From positions 40,016,001-40,080,000 of the forward strand of contig CM074864.1 of assembly GCA_037501455.1 (NCBI GenBank): a stretch of 64,000 nt of DNA, read 5' to 3'. The stretch's first letter is position 1; each line of letters opens with the position of its first letter. Shown piece after piece: positions 47,298-57,676 of this stretch. A program made the position numbers and the translations under genes. The notes beneath the pieces were generated by a model. The model saw nothing but the letters and a program-made list of their open reading frames with translations. It ran no database searches and was not told the origin of the DNA. Source of the stretch: Lantana camara. Taxonomy: Eukaryota > Streptophyta > Magnoliopsida > Lamiales > Verbenaceae.

Positions 47298-48611
47298 TTG
47301 AAAACTAAGAAATGAAGAAGGTAGATGATGATGATGATGATGATCTCCCTAATTTCCTTGAAATACTTCTTGAAACCTTGATGATTGAATGAAAATTCAC
47401 TTCTTCCCTTTTCCCTTGAAGAACCGAGAATGAGGAAGCAAAGTTGTTGGGAAATTTTTTGCTAGAAATGATCAAGAAAGAAGCTTGGAGATGCATTACG
47501 TAAAACCCATTTTTGAAATGTGTAAAATGTGCCAATTTGCCAATTAATCCTCTAACTCATGAGAGTATGCAATTGAGTATACATAGTTTTAAAATATGAT
47601 CAATTAGATCTTTGAAAGTTATGCAATTAAGTCCCTAGAACTTTAAAGAAATCTCCACTAGGGACAATTTGGTAATTTAAAACACTTTCGGTACTTGTTT
47701 CATGCACTAAATATTTTCCGTGTCATAAAATAATATTTTCAATGATATAAAATCAAATAATTCACATAAAGGATGTTTCATGAATTTTATAAAAGTATGA
47801 ATGCCACGTAAGAATATTATAAAATTAAAGAATATTAAATAAATCCTACGCTCAAAACGCACACGTGGCATGCTTACCTGTTCATCCGGAACCGGGGCGT
47901 TACATTTGTGGTTCGTGAAACGGGAGTGGACTTATAATTTGTAAAACTTGGTTTATTTTGGGCTTTTAGCCTTAAAATATTTTTTCTATATTTAGTATCA
48001 TGGCTAAAATATTTTAGAATGCAAAAACCACGCCCCGGTTCATGAACTCTTTAATTTGAATATGCCGTGCTCTTACGTATACGTACGCGTAAGTGTGTGA
48101 GCCCCTTCACCAGTCTTTCGGACTGATCCCTCCTCGTGGTTTTCTTTTTCCCTCTTTGTCTCTTGAGTTATAGGTGCAAGTCTTCAATTCGTGCTAGGCG
48201 GCGGTCTTTTATTTTCGAGTTGTTCGAGTCTTTAGTAGAGTCCTTTGCATACCTTGCATCATTATTTTTGAAATTTGGAATTATGAATATGATATGTTTT
48301 AAATTCCAAACTTTGGACTTGTATGAATTAAGTTAGCCCCGGTTCGGGCATGGCGTGTATAATTTGATTTATTGTATTTCTAGTATGAAGACATGTTTAT
48401 TGTATGTATGAAATCCTGGTGCTTCCGCATGTGTAATTGTTTATTCCTCGCACTCTGTATTAGGGTCTAGACGGCCTAGCCTAGGTAAGATTTTGTTTGT
48501 CTCCCGTTCGTCGTAAATTGGTGCATGTGCGGAGTTCCCATTTTGTTACACGTGTTGGGCTATGGTGCGGGGGATGTACTGCTCTTCGTTCCGGGGTGCT
48601 ACATCTTAAAT

Positions 48612-48623
48612 TGGTATCAGAGC
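48612..48623 (+). promoter_or_regulatory. Tek-7 primer binding site (tRNA-iMet)
   Basis: TGGTATCAGAGC eight bases after the LTR end at 48603, the standard plant initiator-Met primer site. Confidence 0.92.
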
Positions 48624-48792
48624 TCTTGGTTGTAAAATCGGAGCTCTAGCTTCGTGTCGGGGTCTGTCTAGGTCGTTCGGCTTAGGATTATGTGCTTGTT
48701 TGCATTTACTACATCACCTTATGTGAATTATTTGTATCATTTATGTCGATTGTTCACATGAACATGTACTAAACCCCGCACTCATCAATATT

Positions 48793-49809
48793 TTGGAATT
48801 ATTTTCTTATTTCAGGATGGCGTCTCAACATCAACATGTGCCATCAAAAGAAGGACACGAGAAACAAGTAAACTCAGTCTATAAGAAGTTTAAAGATTTT
48901 GATCCACGAAAGTGGTTTGGAGGTAACTATGTCGAGGCGGAGGAATGGATTTTTGAGATTACTTGGATTTGGGATATACTTTCGGGGACGTCACAAGAGA
49001 AGATGATTTGTACTTCTCGTTTACTCCGAGGCCAAGCTTCAAAGTGGCTTAAATAAATGAGAATAAAATTGGAAGAATCCGTAGAAGAATTTAAGTGGGA
49101 GAAATTTATTCGAGAATTCTGTTACAGATATATTCCTCCAAGTGTGATGGTTAAAAGACTTTGAGAATCTATTTGGATCTCGAGCAAGAATTAAAGAAAA
49201 TAGATGACCTCATAATGGAACTTGAGAGTTCAGGAGCCGATAAAGATTGCCCTAAGTTCCAGTGTTATCTACAAGGACGAAGAGACGAAATTCAACATGT
49301 TTTTCAAGCTTGAACGGTGCATACGTGGTCCGAGGATGTTAGAAGAACGGTTCAAGTTGAGATGGATAATTAATGGGTAGAGTCTCACATCTCTTATGGG
49401 GGACAATGATCGAGTTCGAGTTTGAGCAAGAGACCCATATCCCAAAGGGAATTTCAAGATGCCAACGACACCAAGAAGAAGAAGCTTCGACCACTGAAGA
49501 TGGATTCGATACCTCCCCAACCGGAAATAATTTGATGCTCGTATTGCCAAGGTCCGAATCATACAGAAGAAGTTTGTAGAAAGAAGTTGAGTAGATGTTT
49601 CAAGTGTGGGGAATTTGGGGCATTTGGTGAATGGTTGTCGGAAAAACAAGAATCCGAAACATATGAAGAACTATGATTTCAAGATATTAAGTCAAGTCCG
49701 AGTTGAAGCAAGTGGAGATAAAGAATTTGATGCCGAGTTTGACATTCCCGTTACGATGAAAGGTACACTAAACATTCATGGCATTTCATACATACACCTT
49801 TTATTTTAA
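48793..49809 (+). pseudogene. Tek-7 gag remnant
   Basis: The likely start is ATG 48817 (MASQHQHV); an in-frame ATG at 48793 is upstream. The first 80 codons hold the beginning of the gag domain (WFGGNYVEAEEWIFEI, RLLRGQASKWLK) and end at TAA about 49054-49056. Homology continues beyond (WEKFIREF) and is then broken repeatedly. Near 49591-49630 a zinc knuckle CFKCGEFG...HLVNGC is split between two frames by a one-base shift. The tail near 49700-49809 matches the region before the protease. Confidence 0.75.
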
Positions 49810-51330
49810 TTTCGGGAAAACTCATTTGCTCGATTTGTTTCTCTTGCTTGATTGCTTCTTGTTACTTGTTTTTGTTGCGCTTGTTGTTTTCTTTTACGTG
49901 AACTCTCTTCTTGAAGAGAGTTAATGAGTTGAGTACACGAGAGTATTGGTGAGTTGGATCATCGAGGTTACCCGGTGGATTTCTTGATGATGCCTTGCCG
50001 AGGTACGGAGCTACCTTAGGCGTGGGTTAGGTGTTCGAGCGCACCGTTTCATTGGTGGTCTCTTTTAGGAGGTCCATTAGGGGCTCAACGATACTTTCGG
50101 GTAATAGATTGAAGACTAACCCGTAGAGCGGTTGGTTATTCCGGGACAGTACGACAAGCTCTGTGGCTTACCTTTAGGGTAACCGAAGGGTCGAGCTAAG
50201 CATGAAGAGACAAAGATCAGAGTAAGGCTCTCTTAATGTTTCCTTGAAGGTTGGAATTCGTTACCACTTGATAGGGACATTGAGGTTGTCGTGATCTTTA
50301 TCCCAGAATTTGATCTTCTTTGAAGACTCCTTGTCTGTTCGTTTTTGCAAAGACGTGGGAGTTCAAGGCGTAGTTCGATGAAGCTCTTAGAAAGTAGTAT
50401 CATCCGTTCGGGTACTTCTTCGTGGAGTGCTTGGTCCTATCTAAGAAAGAGATGGGGTTTAAGGTGAGTTTAAACTACCTTGGGCTGCACAGGTTAACTG
50501 TGGAAGATAAATACCCTTTGCTCGCTACGAAAGTTGCTCATTCTTCTTCGAGAGCTTCGTGGTTGACACCAGGTGTAGTTTCTACAAGGGTATTATCAAC
50601 TACATATCAGAGTAGAAGAACCGAGAATTTCCTTAGAGAATAAGTCTCTAGTGTTATCGGGATTCAACAGGAGATTTGTCTTTCGAGGGGTAGTCATCCC
50701 GTTGACATGGATGACAATAAAGAGGCACGGTTTGAGTGGGAAGAGGTGTTTGAACAGAGTGTTCCCTTCGGTACTGGCTTTGCTGACCCGAGGGTTCTCT
50801 AAACTACATAGTTATAATCGAGGCACTAAGGAAGGCTTTGGTTGCGCGTGGCTTTTGGAAGAGTGTAGTTTACACCTCTAGAAGTTTAAGGTCACAAGAA
50901 TTACCTACTCATGGTTCGAGGACTTGAAGAGCCGGTAAAGATGTTTTGGCGTAAGAAGAGACGTTATAGACTTCGTGTAACAATGTCTAACGTGCCAACG
51001 GTTGAAGACCAACATCAAGAACTGATAGGTTTCTCCAACTACTTCCGAATTTTATTTGGAAGTGGGAGCAAATGGCTGAGGACTTAGTGTCTGGTTTGCT
51101 AAGGCTAAGGAGATCTCGTGAGATTCGAGTGGTTGCTCGTTCCGACGAGTTGACCCTTTTCTTATAGCATGGTTGTCTGATGAGATTGGAGAGCTTCAAG
51201 GTTTGGAAGAAGAGAAGGCCCTAGAGTCTTCAGCTCACATGGATCAGAGTGCCGCAACAAGAGTGTGGATTGGAGTTCATTTCAGAGTGGTTCTAGATCC
51301 TCCTTCAGGACCTGAGGACAGGTTATTTTG
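49810..51330 (+). pseudogene. Tek-7 pol remnant, eroded
   Basis: Only islands are recognisable: a reverse transcriptase piece (RLTVEDKYPL near 50480-50520), an RNase H piece (GTKEGFGCAW near 50820-50850) and an integrase piece (DLVSGLLRLR near 51080-51110). Intervening domain sequence is missing or scrambled. Total length about 1.5 kb, where an intact pol needs more than 3 kb. It cannot encode an enzyme. Confidence 0.65.
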
Positions 51331-51343
51331 AAGGAGGGGAGTT
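51329..51343 (+). promoter_or_regulatory. Tek-7 polypurine tract
   Basis: TTGAAGGAGGGGAGTTT-like tract directly before the TGTAACATCCCG start of the 3' LTR. Confidence 0.85.
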
Positions 51344-52665
51344 TGTAACATCCCGCTCATCTGACCGTACAGGTACGCCGTACCGAGAGTGTTATGTGCA
51401 CGTTTAATTATTTATTTATGCCCTTTAAGTGTTTAGTAATTGCTTATGTGCCTACTTGAATATTCACTTGTATTATTTGTTACGTTTTATTACGTATTTG
51501 AACGTTTTGCCCCCGTTTGATCCCTTTCTTGATCCGCATGCCCCCGTATTTGCTCCTAATTTGGTGACTACGTGTTATGCATAAAATAAGTGTTTTAAGA
51601 ACTTGTTTACATGCCCATTATATATTTTTGAACTCGTTTGAGGTGGTCACGGACCATTTTGATGATTGTAGGGATTCGAGGGCCTAACTAGCTTTAGCAC
51701 ACCTCTTGTTCCGGAAGGCATAACTTGAGCTCAGGAATTCGGATTCAAATTTCAAAAGAAGTTTCGGATTCATAAAGAAGAAATAAATCCAAAGAACCTA
51801 ACTTTGTATTTTTCTAAGCCCGTTTGGACCCTCGTATATCACCCGCATCGAGCCTCACGTGCATTTTTTACCCCCTTGCACTGAAATGGCCATATCTCCC
51901 TCAATTGTTGACCAAATTGACTCATTCTTGGGCCCACTTTCTCCTTACTTAATTACCTTTCCATTTCTCAGCCATTCATTTCATTTTTTAGTAGAGAAAA
52001 GGGGGAGAAGCAGCAGCCAACCGATATAGAGGAAGAGAGAAGAATAATACTATTCCTTTTTCACTTTGCAAGCTCGTTTCACCTTCGACTCGCATCAAAT
52101 TTGAAAGGTATGTCCAGATTTGTGTTCTCTATCTCCTATTCTTTCTTTTAATTCCATATGTTCTGATTTTCATGATCATTTGGGCATGCTATGGATTAAT
52201 TGGTGAATAGTAAGGGTTTAAGGCCTATATAATGAATTTGAATGAAATCTTGTGTTTTCTTTGGAATTAATGCATGAATTTTCATCCTAAGTTATCCCTT
52301 ATCACTTTCATGAACGGATTTTAATGGTATCTTAGGATTCATGAAGGTTTTATTCAAGAACTTGGAGCTTTTATATGATAATGTACATGTTTGATCGCTT
52401 TCTCCCTTCCCTTGCATATAGATTTAGTTTTAGCTTCGTTTGTGGCATGAAATTGACGCGTATTTGTTGCATAATATTTCCTTTACATGTTGAGTTGAGT
52501 TGGGTGTTGTGTGCAGAAATTGCATGATTTTAAGTGTTAAATAGATGATATTCTGGAGCCGTTTGATGCGTTTATGTGTTTATTTGACTCAGTTCAGGTG
52601 TCATTAGAGTTGGAGATACGAAACAGCGAAGCAGAGCGATTTCACGCATTTTTGGAAGAAAAAGT

Positions 52666-52877
52666 GGTAACTCCTGTTACCATTTAGCAGTACTAAAGGA
52701 GTAACTCCCGTTAATAGCCACAGGAGAACGGTTTTGACGAGAACAGAGGGGTAACGACCGTTACCCCTACGCAGAAGGAATTTGGTAACGCCCGCTACCA
52801 GTAAAAGCGTTAAGGCAATTTCAGGCCATTAACGGGCGTTAACGATGGCAAGGCAAAAATTGGTAACGCCCGTTACC
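52666..52877 (+). promoter_or_regulatory. Ath-1 U3 paired palindrome array, 5' LTR
   Basis: Six units of GGTAACGCCCGTTACC type start at 52666, 52700, 52750, 52784, 52828 and 52862 (spacings 34, 50, 34, 44, 34), so three pairs. The last unit ends 29 bp before the TATA box. The other LTR has identical spacing. Confidence 0.92.
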
Positions 52878-52906
52878 TAGGGCGGCGAGAAGTCTCCTAG
52901 GGCTGC

Positions 52907-52914
52907 TATATATG
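52907..52914 (+). promoter_or_regulatory. Ath-1 5' LTR TATA box
   Basis: TATATATG directly downstream of the palindrome array and upstream of a purine-rich leader; the same box lies at 60876-60883 in the 3' LTR. Confidence 0.7.
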
Positions 52915-54000
52915 TGCGTTTTTTGGAGTCCTTAAAAAAGAGGAAAAAAAAAGAGGAGAAGAAGGGAGAGACGCCAGAGAGAGTCAGAGAGAGAAAAAGA
53001 GTGTCCCTTCCAAGTTCAGACCTAGAGTTTGGAAGAAGACTCTGAGGTTCAGAAGATTTTCAGAGAATTCGAGAAGACGATAGGATTGAATTCCGAGAAC
53101 AATCTTTGGTTTTATTGTTGCTTTAATTCCTAAACTAATTCCTTTGATATTTAGTTTTAGTTTTTATATTAGTTTCGTTCTTGAGTTTTGCTGAATGTTT
53201 ATGAGTTTAATTGCTAGACTTTATTTAGATTCGTTGACCATGATTTATGTTAATGCAGTTTCCTTTAGTTTTATGATTTTTGCTTCAATTATGAGTAGCT
53301 AATTATCTAGGGCTAGGGGCAAGTGATGATGATTGCATGATGGATGTTTGATGAGATACTTGAATGACTTGTGTTAATTCTTAGTTTGAAAACTGGTTTG
53401 AATTAACTTGCGAAGGCCTGATCATCCGTAGCATGTGTCACAATTACCTATAAATCGAAAGAGTGATGGTAGTTTAGAGGGTTTTCAATACTTGTGAGTT
53501 GTATTTGGTCCTAGATTATACAACAGTAATCTTATTCCATGTCGAGCCGCTAGAATACTGAATTACACTAGTCTTGTTCCTATGGTTTAATTAACCATTG
53601 GTGATAGCGAGAGCAACATTGAACAATAATTAAGCACTTGGTTACACCTCGAGAGAGGGTAATTCAAATATAAGTGACTAGGTTGTAGAATTACACTTGT
53701 CAAACGGGTATCACATTGGCTCTTGATTGTATGATTCAAAGCTTTTTCTCCTGCCTGTTTAGTTTACTCAAGTAAATTCGCGTATTTAAATTTTTAATTG
53801 CAATTTTAGTTTCTTAATGTCTACATCAGTAGATTAATAGAAATAACCTTGAATTCGTTCAGTCTTTAGATTAGAGGGAAATAGAGAGTAGTGATTGATT
53901 TCCCTTCCCTGTGTGTTCGACCCTATTATGCTACGCGTATGTTAGTGTACACTTGCACGATTGGTTTTTAACTGTAGTAAAATCAGATACAACAAGTTTT

Positions 54001-54018
54001 TGGCGCCGTTGCCGGGGA
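54001..54018 (+). promoter_or_regulatory. Ath-1 primer binding site (tRNA-Asp)
   Basis: TGGCGCCGTTGCCGGGGA, six bases after the LTR end, the usual Athila-lineage primer site complementary to the 3' end of tRNA-Asp. Confidence 0.92.
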
Positions 54019-54151
54019 AGGCGTTTTAAGTCAATATTACTCAATTGTTTTGATCTAGTACTTTAGACTATTATTTTACTTTGTGTTTATTATCCTTGTT
54101 ACTGTGGAATTGGACTGAGGAATTCTTTTTCTTTGTGCAGGTTTACAGTGC

Positions 54152-55204
54152 ATGCGAAGAGCTCAAGATCCTGACTTAGTTCCATACGATCCGAAAATTG
54201 AGAGAACACTGAGTGTTATTAAGAGAAGAAATAAGAAGGAGAGAAAACCAATTTCTTTACCGATAGCTGAAGCAGACCGACCACCGCCACCGGCTATAAG
54301 AGATTATAACGTACCGCAAGCTGGAGCAATTCAGACTGCAACTTGTCCACCGATTGCAGCAAACAACTTTGAGATTAAACCAGCTATCATAAATTTGTTG
54401 CAGAATAATCCGTTTTCAGGACTATCTCCGGAGGATCCAACTTCACATTTGGAGTATTTTTTGGAAGTTTGTGATACCTTCAAACTTCATAATGTCACTA
54501 CTGATGCTATCCGAGTTAGGCTTTTTCCCTTTTCACTTAGGGATCGAGCTAAAGCATGGCTGAGTACTGTCCCAAATGAATCCTTTCAGACTTGGGCAGT
54601 ATTATCTCAGGCTTTCCTAGCAAAGTTCTTTCCACTTAGCAAAACCACGAAGTACAGGAATGATATCCAAGGTTTCAGGCAGTTGGATGGAGAGTCTTTC
54701 TATGAAGCTTGGGAAAGATTTAAGGATTTGCAGAAGAAGTGTCCACATCACGGAATTCCCGGATGGTTATTGATTCAGACTTTTTATAATAGGATATCCC
54801 CTACCTTTAGAGGAGCAATGGATGCCGCAGCTGGCGGAGCATTCTTAGCCAAATCTGAAGCAGTTGCTACTGAGTTATTGGACAATATGTCAAAGAACGA
54901 TGTTTTTATGCATGAAAGGAGCCATTCGCAACCAGCGAAGGTGCAAACAGGAGTCATAGAGTTAGATGGCTTAACCGCCATCAATGCTAAATTTGATGCG
55001 CTTAACAAGAAATTGGACCAACTAACTGTCAATGCAGTTGCGATACAGTCCCAACCAGTTCAGGTAACATGTGAAATCTGTAGTGGTCCACATGATTTTA
55101 ATATGTATCCTCATACCAATGCAGGAGAACAGGTGCAAGAGCAGGTGAACTACGCAAATAACTTCAAACCAGCAAATGATCCCTACTCAAACACCCCAAC
55201 CTAG
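54152..55204 (+). pseudogene. Ath-1 gag
   Basis: 350 codons from ATG 54152, which follows a pyrimidine run and acceptor-like TTTGTGCAG|G at 54140. The capsid domain runs from NNFEIKPAIINLL (about residue 70) through RLFPFSLRDRAKAWL, FLAKFFPL, GESFYEAWERFKDL and IQTFYNRISP to DAAAGGAF (about residue 230), all typical Athila gag. A zinc-knuckle remnant (CEICSGPHDF) is incomplete. The frame ends at TAG 55202-55204 because of a small deletion near 55190; homology continues in another frame. Confidence 0.92.
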
Positions 55205-56369
55205 GCCACAGTTCCCACCAAGGCAGCAATTTCAACCACGACCACCAGCCCAATTTAATGTTGCACCACCTCAGCAGGGGCAGAAGCCGGGTTGGGAGGT
55301 TGCACTTGAAAAGTTCATAACAGTGTCTACAGGTCGACATAAGAAGTTGGAAGCCCAAGTAGATCAAGTGGTAAATCAGACCAAAACTTTGGAGATTCAG
55401 ATTGGTCAGATTGCCCAATCTTTGAATCTGTGAGGCCCAGGAATGCTACCAAGCCAAACTGAAAACAATCCAAAGGAGTAATCCCAGGCCATAGTTGTAG
55501 GAGACAATAAAGATACAGAAGAACCGAACGAGTGTGCAAGTTCGGATGTTAAGGAGGTTGTGTTTGAAAAAGGAGTACTTGAGAAGGCTGATGAGAAAAT
55601 TGATTTTGAGAATGAGAAACTGGAGGAAGAAGTGATTCAAGAGGTGATTTCAAGCAAGGAGAAGGCTGAGAACTTCACTACTGTGATACTTACAGAGGAA
55701 TGCAGTGCTGTTATTCAGCATAAGTTTCCTCCAAAGCTTAAAGATCTAGGGAGTTTTTCAATACCCCTTACTATTGGTTCTTTACAATTTCATAATGTTC
55801 TATGCGATTTAGGAGCTAGTGTGAGTTTAATTCCATTATCTACTTGTAGGAAATTGGGAGTGAAGGAGCTCACGCCGACAAATATGACATTCCAATTAGC
55901 AGATAGATCGGTGAAATATCCGATAGGAATTTTGGAAGACATTTTGGTAAAAGTTGGAAAATTTCATATTCCCACTGATTTTGTAGTTCTTGATATGGAG
56001 AGCGATGAGAGGATGCCATTGATACTTGGAAGACCATTTCTGGCTACGGCCGGAGCAAATATTGATGTTTAGAATGGACGACTCACATTCAAAATAGGAG
56101 ATGAAAGAATGGAGTCCAGGAAGTTTGGTCCCAGGACACCATCCGCAAGTCCAGATAAGTGTTGCATCATTAAGGTTGTCAATAATACGCCCGAAGGAGA
56201 AACTCTGTTTACGGAGCAAAGAGTTGCAGTTGATTGGCAGAGAGGAACGAAGTTTCAGAGTGCGAGAATGAAGGATGCTTTGGATTTAGATACTTGGAGA
56301 TCAAGCTCTGGGTTCGAGAGTAACAAGAACGAGGTCACTCCTTGTGACTCGTTGCTTGGGAATTACTAA
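55176..56369 (+). pseudogene. Ath-1 gag end and aspartic protease
   Basis: Continuation of gag in frame 3, interrupted by TGA 55431-55433, TAA 55479-55481 and TAG 56070-56072. A Pro/Gln-rich linker and a short coiled-coil-like stretch (about 55305-55430) lead to an acidic Glu/Lys region and then the protease: LCDLGASVSLIP near 55800-55835, LADRSVKYP, PTDFVVLDM, PLILGRPFLATA. After the third stop the frame stays open to 56369, with no match to reverse transcriptase, and ends at GNY*. So pol is missing as a unit rather than decayed in place. Confidence 0.88.
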
Positions 56370-56816
56370 TCCTAGATTGGTTTCTGTAGTCAAGCTAACG
56401 ACTATAACTTAGAACTAACTTTATCTTTTTTCCTTTTCTCTTGTTTTGTTTTTGTTTCCGTTATTTTCGTTCCTGTAGTCCTTGTTTTCTCGGAATAATT
56501 GAGTTGTCTCTCTCGTTGCAGGTAACTTGATGGGTGTACTAGGTAGCCAGGTGCTAGATGGTGAGAGGGCTGTGATTTGAGCGTCATTGTCAATATTGAG
56601 GTCCATTTAATTTGTTAGTATGTTTGTGCATGGTTTAATTGTATTGATTGAGGAGAATGAATCGTTGATATGAATTGTTCAAGGTAATTATGTGTTTATT
56701 TGAAAATGGTGCACTGTGATTTGATTGAATATTATGAGTTAATTTCAGTTGATTGACGTGATTGAGCACCATTAGTTGTGTGTTTGTATTTTACATAAGT
56801 TTTGGGCGGAGTCTTG
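56370..56816 (+). other. Ath-1 non-coding spacer
   Basis: Between the protease frame and the internal palindrome array I see no coding or repeat structure. AT-rich. Confidence 0.6.
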
Positions 56817-57020
56817 AGTAACGTGCGTTACACCATTGTTAGTAATTTTTTTGTAACGCCCGTTAATGAGATCAGACATACCAGTTACTGAATGTAATGG
56901 GCGTTACACCATTGTTAGTAATTTTTTTGGTAACGCCCGTTAATGGACACAGGCGTGTTGGCCGACAGGGGTAACACTCGTTACCCCTTTGTCTTAGGAA
57001 CACCGGTAACGCCCGTTACC
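56817..57020 (+). promoter_or_regulatory. Ath-1 internal paired palindrome array
   Basis: Six units related to GGTAACGCCCGTTACC start at 56817, 56852, 56893, 56929, 56970 and 57005 (spacings 35, 41, 36, 41, 35): three regular pairs, the same plan and unit as in the LTR. A 76-bp tandem duplication covers units 1-4 (GCGTTACACC... at 56825 and 56901). It lies about 95 bp upstream of an internal TATA box. Confidence 0.92.
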
Positions 57021-57113
57021 GGTCCAACTGACGGAAATTGGATTTTAGGACCACGTTTTTAGGGTTAATTTAAGTCTTGTCCTACCTAATTTCGGTTTTC
57101 TTTCCCCCAAACC

Positions 57114-57671
57114 TATAAATACACTTGCACCCACTTATCCCACCTTACTAGAGATTCAATTGTTCCTTTGGGTCAATCATCTTCAACTAACAAGCAAGAA
57201 GCTTCCGCACCAAGTTTCATTCTTTACTCTCTTGTGAATCAAAGTAAGTTACCACTCCTTTGTCTTAGAGTATTTTTTTTTTGAAGTTAATTTTTCCAAT
57301 CTAAGGGATGAGAATTAGGATTGAATTGCGCGTTAGAGTTCTCCATGAGATTAAATTGATGAATTTTGGGAGGTTAACTATGCTAGAATTAGGATTGATG
57401 TTCTAAATTGAAGTTAACTTGAATTGGGTTAAAATTTTGAAGAATCCTAAAGTTCTAGGTAGCCTTGTTTTTGAATTTCGGAGTTGAAGGTAGAGAATTA
57501 TGAGGTTGAATTGTAGTAATTAAGCTAGTGTGAATTTGAGATTGAATAGCGTGAATAACTTGAGTTAAGACTAACCCACTAGGCTTAAGCACACAAGGTG
57601 TTTGATGAATTGTCTATGTGACTCGTGATTGATTTCTTGGTGCTTTGCTTTGCTATCATTGTTTGATTCAG
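57114..57671 (+). promoter_or_regulatory. Ath-1 internal promoter and leader intron
   Basis: TATAAATA at 57114-57121 is followed by a C-rich, then AT-rich leader. Donor TCAAA|GTAAGTTACC at 57244 and acceptor GATTCAG|GTACA at 57670-57671 define a 428-bp leader intron ending six bases before ATG 57677. The sum suggests an independent transcript for the accessory ORF. Seen: the motifs. Inferred: their use. Confidence 0.6.
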
Positions 57672-57676
57672 GTACA

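Larger units (their letters stand above)
38853..47904 (-). mobile_element. Tek-9: complete but broken Tekay element, minus strand
   Basis: Order on the minus strand: 5' LTR (47904-45240), primer site, gag-protease, pol with reverse transcriptase, RNase H, integrase and chromodomain, polypurine tract, 3' LTR (40849-38853). Flanks TTTCT (38848-38852) and TTTGT (47905-47909) match at four of five bases. The uninterrupted target is visible in the Tek-7 3' LTR near 63160. LTRs differ at about 10 of 410 bases in the stretch I compared, so this is the youngest large insertion. Confidence 0.92.
45240..47904 (-). repeat. Tek-9 5' LTR (2665 bp)
   Basis: Full copy. Minus strand starts TGTAACGCCCCGG, ends GGGTGCTACA. 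Exon 1 and donor CAAG|GTTGGT near 47297, palindrome array 46694-46921, acceptor TTTCAG|G with exon from 45658, CCGCCTAGC at 45630, GCTAGACGG at 45360 (one change). A GAT microsatellite lies at about 47326-47343. Confidence 0.92.
33085..48173 (+). other. Putative intron inside the Tek-7 5' LTR
   Basis: Donor GAAAG|GTAAGTCC at 33085; branch-like CTGAT at 48123-48127 in a hairpin; pyrimidine run 48139-48163; acceptor TTATAG|G at 48172-48173. Native length about 2.15 kb after removing the two inserts. The 3' LTR keeps a donor (GTATGT, 52108) and acceptor (63441 or 63447). Confidence 0.55.
32312..48603 (+). repeat. Tek-7 5' LTR, interrupted by Tek-8 and Tek-9
   Basis: Native parts: 32312-34782, 38662-38852 and 47910-48603 (about 3.36 kb). 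Starts TGTAATATCCCG, ends GGGGTGCTACA. Contains donor 33085, palindrome array 33539-33748, GTGAGGTTTT block 34302, CAGTC-TTTCG-GACTG hairpin 48111-48125, acceptor 48173, GCTAGGCGG 48193 and CGGCCTAGC 48472 (one mismatch). Confidence 0.88.
52505..53994 (+). repeat. Ath-1 5' LTR (1490 bp)
   Basis: Starts TGTTGTGTGCAG, ends CAGATACAACA. Palindrome array at 52666-52877, TATA box TATATATG at 52907-52914, then a purine-rich leader (GAGA and AAAA runs, about 52935-53000). Confidence 0.92.

Noticed and set aside
57629..57676. Earlier ATG of the Ath-1 accessory ORF
   Set aside because: It lies in the putative intron before the acceptor at 57671; ATG 57677 has the better context.
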